Source: Candidatus Thiodiazotropha sp. (ex Monitilora ramsayi)
Lineage (GTDB): Bacteria; Pseudomonadota; Gammaproteobacteria; Chromatiales; Chromatiaceae
Assembly (NCBI GenBank): GCA_025655595.1
Contig: JAHXIO010000001.1
Coordinates: 62,001 to 126,000, forward strand
DNA length: 64,000 nt
Direction of reading: 5' to 3'
In this document: piece after piece, positions 61,421-64,000 of the stretch
How positions within the stretch are numbered: position 1 is the stretch's first letter
How the letters are laid out: each line of letters opens with the position of its first letter
Translations under genes and position numbers: made by a program
The notes under the pieces: generated by a model
Databases searched by the model: none
Told to the model about the DNA's origin: nothing
The model's input: only the letters and a program-made list of their open reading frames with translations

Positions 61421-61846
61421 ATGGGATCGAGATTAGAGCGTTGCAGGTTAATTGAGCTGCCGAGTAAACCTGATGCGCGTGGCAATCTTTCATTTATTGA
61501 GGGGGGCATTCACATACCTTTTGATATACAAAGAGTTTATTATCTTTACGATGTGCCAAGTGGGATATCAAGGGGTGCGCATGGACATAGACAGCTCGAA
61601 CAATTTATCCTTGCTATGAGCGGTAGTTTTACAATTACTCTGGATGATGGCATTGATAAAAAAACGTTTGAGCTAAATAAACCAAATGTCGGCCTATACA
61701 TTCCAGCTATGTTATGGAGAGATTTAAATGAATTTTCATCCAATGCTGTTTGTATGGTGCTAGCGTCGAGAAAATATGAAGAGGAGGACTATTTTCGAGA
61801 CTACGATGCATTTGTTGATTATGCTCATGCCGGAAGAGAAAAATGA
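61421..61846 (+). CDS. fdtA: dTDP-4-oxo-6-deoxyglucose 3,4-ketoisomerase (FdtA/QdtA type)
   Basis: 141-residue cupin of the FdtA/QdtA/TylM3 group. Isomerises dTDP-4-keto-6-deoxyglucose (from RfbB) to the 3-keto sugar. Conserved GNLSFIEGG near residue 21 and the His-rich [11 protein letters not shown] near residue 50 with the catalytic His. FdtA gives the galacto product and QdtA the gluco product; this cannot be told by eye. The stop overlaps the aminotransferase start as ATGA. AGGTGG stands eight bases before the ATG. Confidence 0.9.
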   Translation: MGSRLERCRLIELPSKPDARGNLSFIEGGIHIPFDIQRVYYLYDVPSGISRGAHGHRQLEQFILAMSGSFTITLDDGIDKKTFELNKPNVGLYIPAMLWRDLNEFSSNAVCMVLASRKYEEEDYFRDYDAFVDYAHAGREK

Positions 61847-62943
61847 CTGTCCCATTCCTGAATTTGTCATATGTTTACGATGAGTTACAACCTGAGTTGG
61901 ATGAAGCTTTTCAAAGGGTTATGCTCTCGGGTAATTATATATTAGGTTCAGAGGTTATCAGTTTTGAGGCAAAGTTCTCTGATTATTGTGCGACGAAATA
62001 TTGTATTAGTGTGTCAAGTGGCCTCGATGCACTTATGCTTATTCTAAAGGGGCTCGATATTGGGCCAGGTGATGAGGTAATTGTTCCTGCCCATACATTT
62101 ATAGCAACATGGATGGCTGTGTCAAATGCGGGAGCCAAACCTGTACCCGTTGATATTAATAGTAGAGATTTCAATCTTGATCCTGAGTTGATAGAGGCAG
62201 CAATAAATGATGATACAAAGGCTATAATTGCAGTTCACCTTTACGGCCAACCGGCTGATATGAAATCAATATGTACCATTGCACAAAAATATAATATACG
62301 TGTCATTGAAGATGCTGCTCAAGCGCATGGAGCAATATTTAATGATATTAAGATTGGTGGACTGGCCGATGCGGCTGCTTTCAGTTTTTATCCAGGTAAG
62401 AACTTCGGTGCAGTTGGAGATGGTGGCGCTATTACGACTAGTGATGAAGAGCTTGCAGTTAAGATATTTAAACTCAGAAATTACGGTTCAGTAGAGAAGT
62501 ATAACCATGAATACATAGGATACAATGCAAGGCTTGATGAGATACAGGCTGCGATTCTTAGTGTAAAGCTATGTCGCTTGGAGGTTTGGAATAATAGAAG
62601 AAAAAATATAGCTTCACGATACATTGGTGGTATGTCGGAGTGTGAAAATATTACATTGCCATGTGTCCTGGAAGATCGAGTACATGTATGGCATTTGTTC
62701 GTTGTTAGACACCCAGATCGAGAATACTTCAGAAAAAAACTTCAGGAATACGGAATTCAGACTTTGATCCATTATCCTATACCTCCACATCTATCAGGTG
62801 CATACAAACAACTTGGATACTTGGAACATGAGTTTCCTGTAGCAAGTGCTGTCGCGAGTGATATTGTAAGCCTTCCAATGGGGCCACATATGACAGATGA
62901 GCAAATAGAAAAAGTGATTGAAGTAGTATGTCAGATATCTTAA
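61843..62943 (+). CDS. fdtB: dTDP-3-keto-6-deoxyhexose aminotransferase (FdtB/QdtB type)
   Basis: 366-residue PLP enzyme of the DegT/DnrJ/EryC1 family that makes dTDP-3-amino-3,6-dideoxyhexose. The PLP Lys is residue 186 in [15 protein letters not shown], with DAAQAHGA (cofactor pocket) near residue 157 and the start [11 protein letters not shown] characteristic of the 3-aminotransferase branch. It follows the ketoisomerase, which determines the class. The N-acetyltransferase FdtC/QdtC that would finish Fuc3NAc or Qui3NAc is not seen; the FemAB-like gene upstream or a gene past the edge may replace it. Overlaps the next gene by 16 bases. Confidence 0.93.
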   Translation: MTVPFLNLSYVYDELQPELDEAFQRVMLSGNYILGSEVISFEAKFSDYCATKYCISVSSGLDALMLILKGLDIGPGDEVIVPAHTFIATWMAVSNAGAKPVPVDINSRDFNLDPELIEAAINDDTKAIIAVHLYGQPADMKSICTIAQKYNIRVIEDAAQAHGAIFNDIKIGGLADAAAFSFYPGKNFGAVGDGGAITTSDEELAVKIFKLRNYGSVEKYNHEYIGYNARLDEIQAAILSVKLCRLEVWNNRRKNIASRYIGGMSECENITLPCVLEDRVHVWHLFVVRHPDREYFRKKLQEYGIQTLIHYPIPPHLSGAYKQLGYLEHEFPVASAVASDIVSLPMGPHMTDEQIEKVIEVVCQIS

Positions 62944-64000
62944 AGCATCGTATAAACAGACTAATATTTACTCCTGTTAGATTAGTTTATTTTGTTATTT
63001 CGTGTTTCTTTGTATTCTTTCAGTGGCGGCAGTTTGAACCAAAAAATGGAGAAACAAGTTTTGAATATTGGAATATAACCTTACGAATATTTAAAGGTGT
63101 CATAGTGCCCCGTCGTGGTACGGCTTCGTTTCGTCGTTTAAGTGTTCCTATCAGCTCTTTTTGTCAATCTTTTCCGGGTAAGACATGGGATTCGACACTG
63201 TTCAGAGAATGGTATCTTGGGAAAGAAAAGCCACTTTCAAAGTTAACACTTAAAGATAAATCACTGTATTTTTATGCCAATTTGGCTGGCCGCGTTGGTG
63301 ATCTATATGTGGCCTGGCAGATATTTGATTATTTGTCTGATAAGAAAGAAAAAAACTCGCAGGTTGTAGGGCTTTTGGGAAAGATGGATTTGTCTATCCT
63401 AATCAGTATGTGGCGGGAACAGTTAAATGATTTTTATAAATTAGGCATTTGGTTGAATGCAGATGAAATAGATGGTTATGAAGACAATATATCACCGCTT
63501 ATGACAATTGTAGAGGATGGTGACGTTGATAAGCTGTATGAAAAGCTTATCAAGATAGCACCAAAATTGTCTGTAGTTCATGAAATGTATGGTGAATATG
63601 CTGAAAGCGTTTTTAACGTAAATGACGCTAAGGCTGCATACAACAATGCAATATCTGTAAATCCAGATAATAGGACTGCTTTACGACGACACTCGATGTT
63701 GGAACGATTTCTTTCGGATGTTGAAGTGGGGCAAGAGCTAGCACCGTTTATTAATCCAGTGGTTGCAAATATCGTCTCAGCTAAAGAGCTGTGTGATAAA
63801 TTCGATTGGAAATATTATGAGTTAAGTAAAAAAGAGAATTTGAATTACAAGATAGGCCACGTTGTTAATGAAAAGTATTTTGAACGTGATGTTTCTTTAG
63901 ACATTCCGAGCCATTCGGTTGCGCACTGTTCAAACGTTATAGTCCTTGGCGGTGGTCTTGTGTTATCGCACCATAATGCGGATTTTAATATTGTTCGTGA
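62928..64000 (+). CDS. Partial protein with TPR-like region, likely polysaccharide related
   Basis: 357 codons visible and open at the right edge. The start ATG at 62928 overlaps fdtB by 16 bases. Near residue 15 is one hydrophobic segment that could anchor it in the membrane. Around residues 215-255 is a TPR-like pattern ([20 protein letters not shown]). The visible tail, with [14 protein letters not shown], resembles the start of a GT61-like catalytic part (DUF563), but that is tentative. Strong AT-bias like the genes before. Function unassigned; a glycosyltransferase is plausible. Confidence 0.6.
   Translation, partial: MSDILKHRINRLIFTPVRLVYFVISCFFVFFQWRQFEPKNGETSFEYWNITLRIFKGVIVPRRGTASFRRLSVPISSFCQSFPGKTWDSTLFREWYLGKEKPLSKLTLKDKSLYFYANLAGRVGDLYVAWQIFDYLSDKKEKNSQVVGLLGKMDLSILISMWREQLNDFYKLGIWLNADEIDGYEDNISPLMTIVEDGDVDKLYEKLIKIAPKLSVVHEMYGEYAESVFNVNDAKAAYNNAISVNPDNRTALRRHSMLERFLSDVEVGQELAPFINPVVANIVSAKELCDKFDWKYYELSKKENLNYKIGHVVNEKYFERDVSLDIPSHSVAHCSNVIVLGGGLVLSHHNADFNIVR

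Noticed and set aside
1-64000. CRISPR arrays, tRNA or rRNA genes, transposases and integrases
   Set aside because: I looked for spaced repeats, tRNA-like stem patterns and transposase motifs and saw none; a covariance-model search would be needed to exclude small RNAs.

Overview
The window looks like a gammaproteobacterial chromosome, most likely from a sulfur-oxidising Chromatiales-like lineage. The lineage is an inference. It rests on the yibN-secB-gpsA / gpmI-envC-yibQ neighbourhood typical of Gammaproteobacteria, a predicted sulfide/persulfide-sensing ArsR regulator next to a rhodanese, a cytochrome c', PEP carboxylase, many c-di-GMP proteins and a PEP-CTERM protein. No rRNA, tRNA, CRISPR array or insertion sequence was seen.

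Layout. 1-9.2 kb: the end of a fatty-acid desaturase, a 26-residue membrane peptide, an unknown 225-residue protein with a possible translated leader, a large Cys-containing lipoprotein, a CcoG/NapH-like ferredoxin membrane protein, an HD-GYP phosphodiesterase and an HDOD protein. 9.3-16.2 kb: PEP carboxylase and a 1286-residue FAD/Fe-S oxidoreductase. 16.3-24.9 kb: cytochrome c', a PilZ protein, a DUF4124 protein, CCA-adding enzyme, TraB-family protein, APS kinase, a lipoprotein, an AI-2E-type permease, a PEP-CTERM protein behind a good sigma-54 promoter match, and a cNMP-binding/HDOD protein. 24.9-34.6 kb: housekeeping genes (pyrD, trmL, gpsA, secB, yibN-like rhodanese, a BigR/SqrR-like regulator, gpmI, envC, ctpA, yibQ, a DJ-1 family gene).

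34.7-64 kb is a surface-polysaccharide (O-antigen/capsule) locus made of two divergent blocks. The left block (minus strand, 48.6 down to 34.7 kb) codes for UDP-L-FucNAc synthesis (fnlA/fnlB/fnlC), a WbpM/WbpV/WbpL-like D-FucNAc or QuiNAc initiation set, glycosyltransferases including a WbuB-like one, two methyltransferases, a sulfotransferase and a Wzx flippase. The right block (plus strand, 49.0 kb to the edge) carries rfbBDAC for dTDP-L-rhamnose, an ABC-type polysaccharide exporter (Wzm/Wzt), and then an AT-rich accessory segment. That segment holds a methyltransferase, a beta-propeller protein, an ATP-grasp ligase, an acetolactate-synthase-like TPP enzyme, a HAD phosphatase, a FemAB/GNAT-like acyltransferase, a second sulfotransferase, FdtA/FdtB-type enzymes for a dTDP-3-amino-3,6-dideoxyhexose, and an unfinished TPR-containing protein.

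The most promising candidate for something undescribed is the tight 54.3-59.3 kb run of methyltransferase, beta-propeller, ATP-grasp, TPP enzyme and HAD genes. I infer a glycan-decorating or branched-sugar pathway. Other notable signals are the persulfide-sensor cysteine pair with a matching palindrome, the sigma-54 site in front of the PEP-CTERM gene, an 11-C tract and a gene remnant between the two polysaccharide blocks, and two short upstream ORFs that may control translation of downstream genes.
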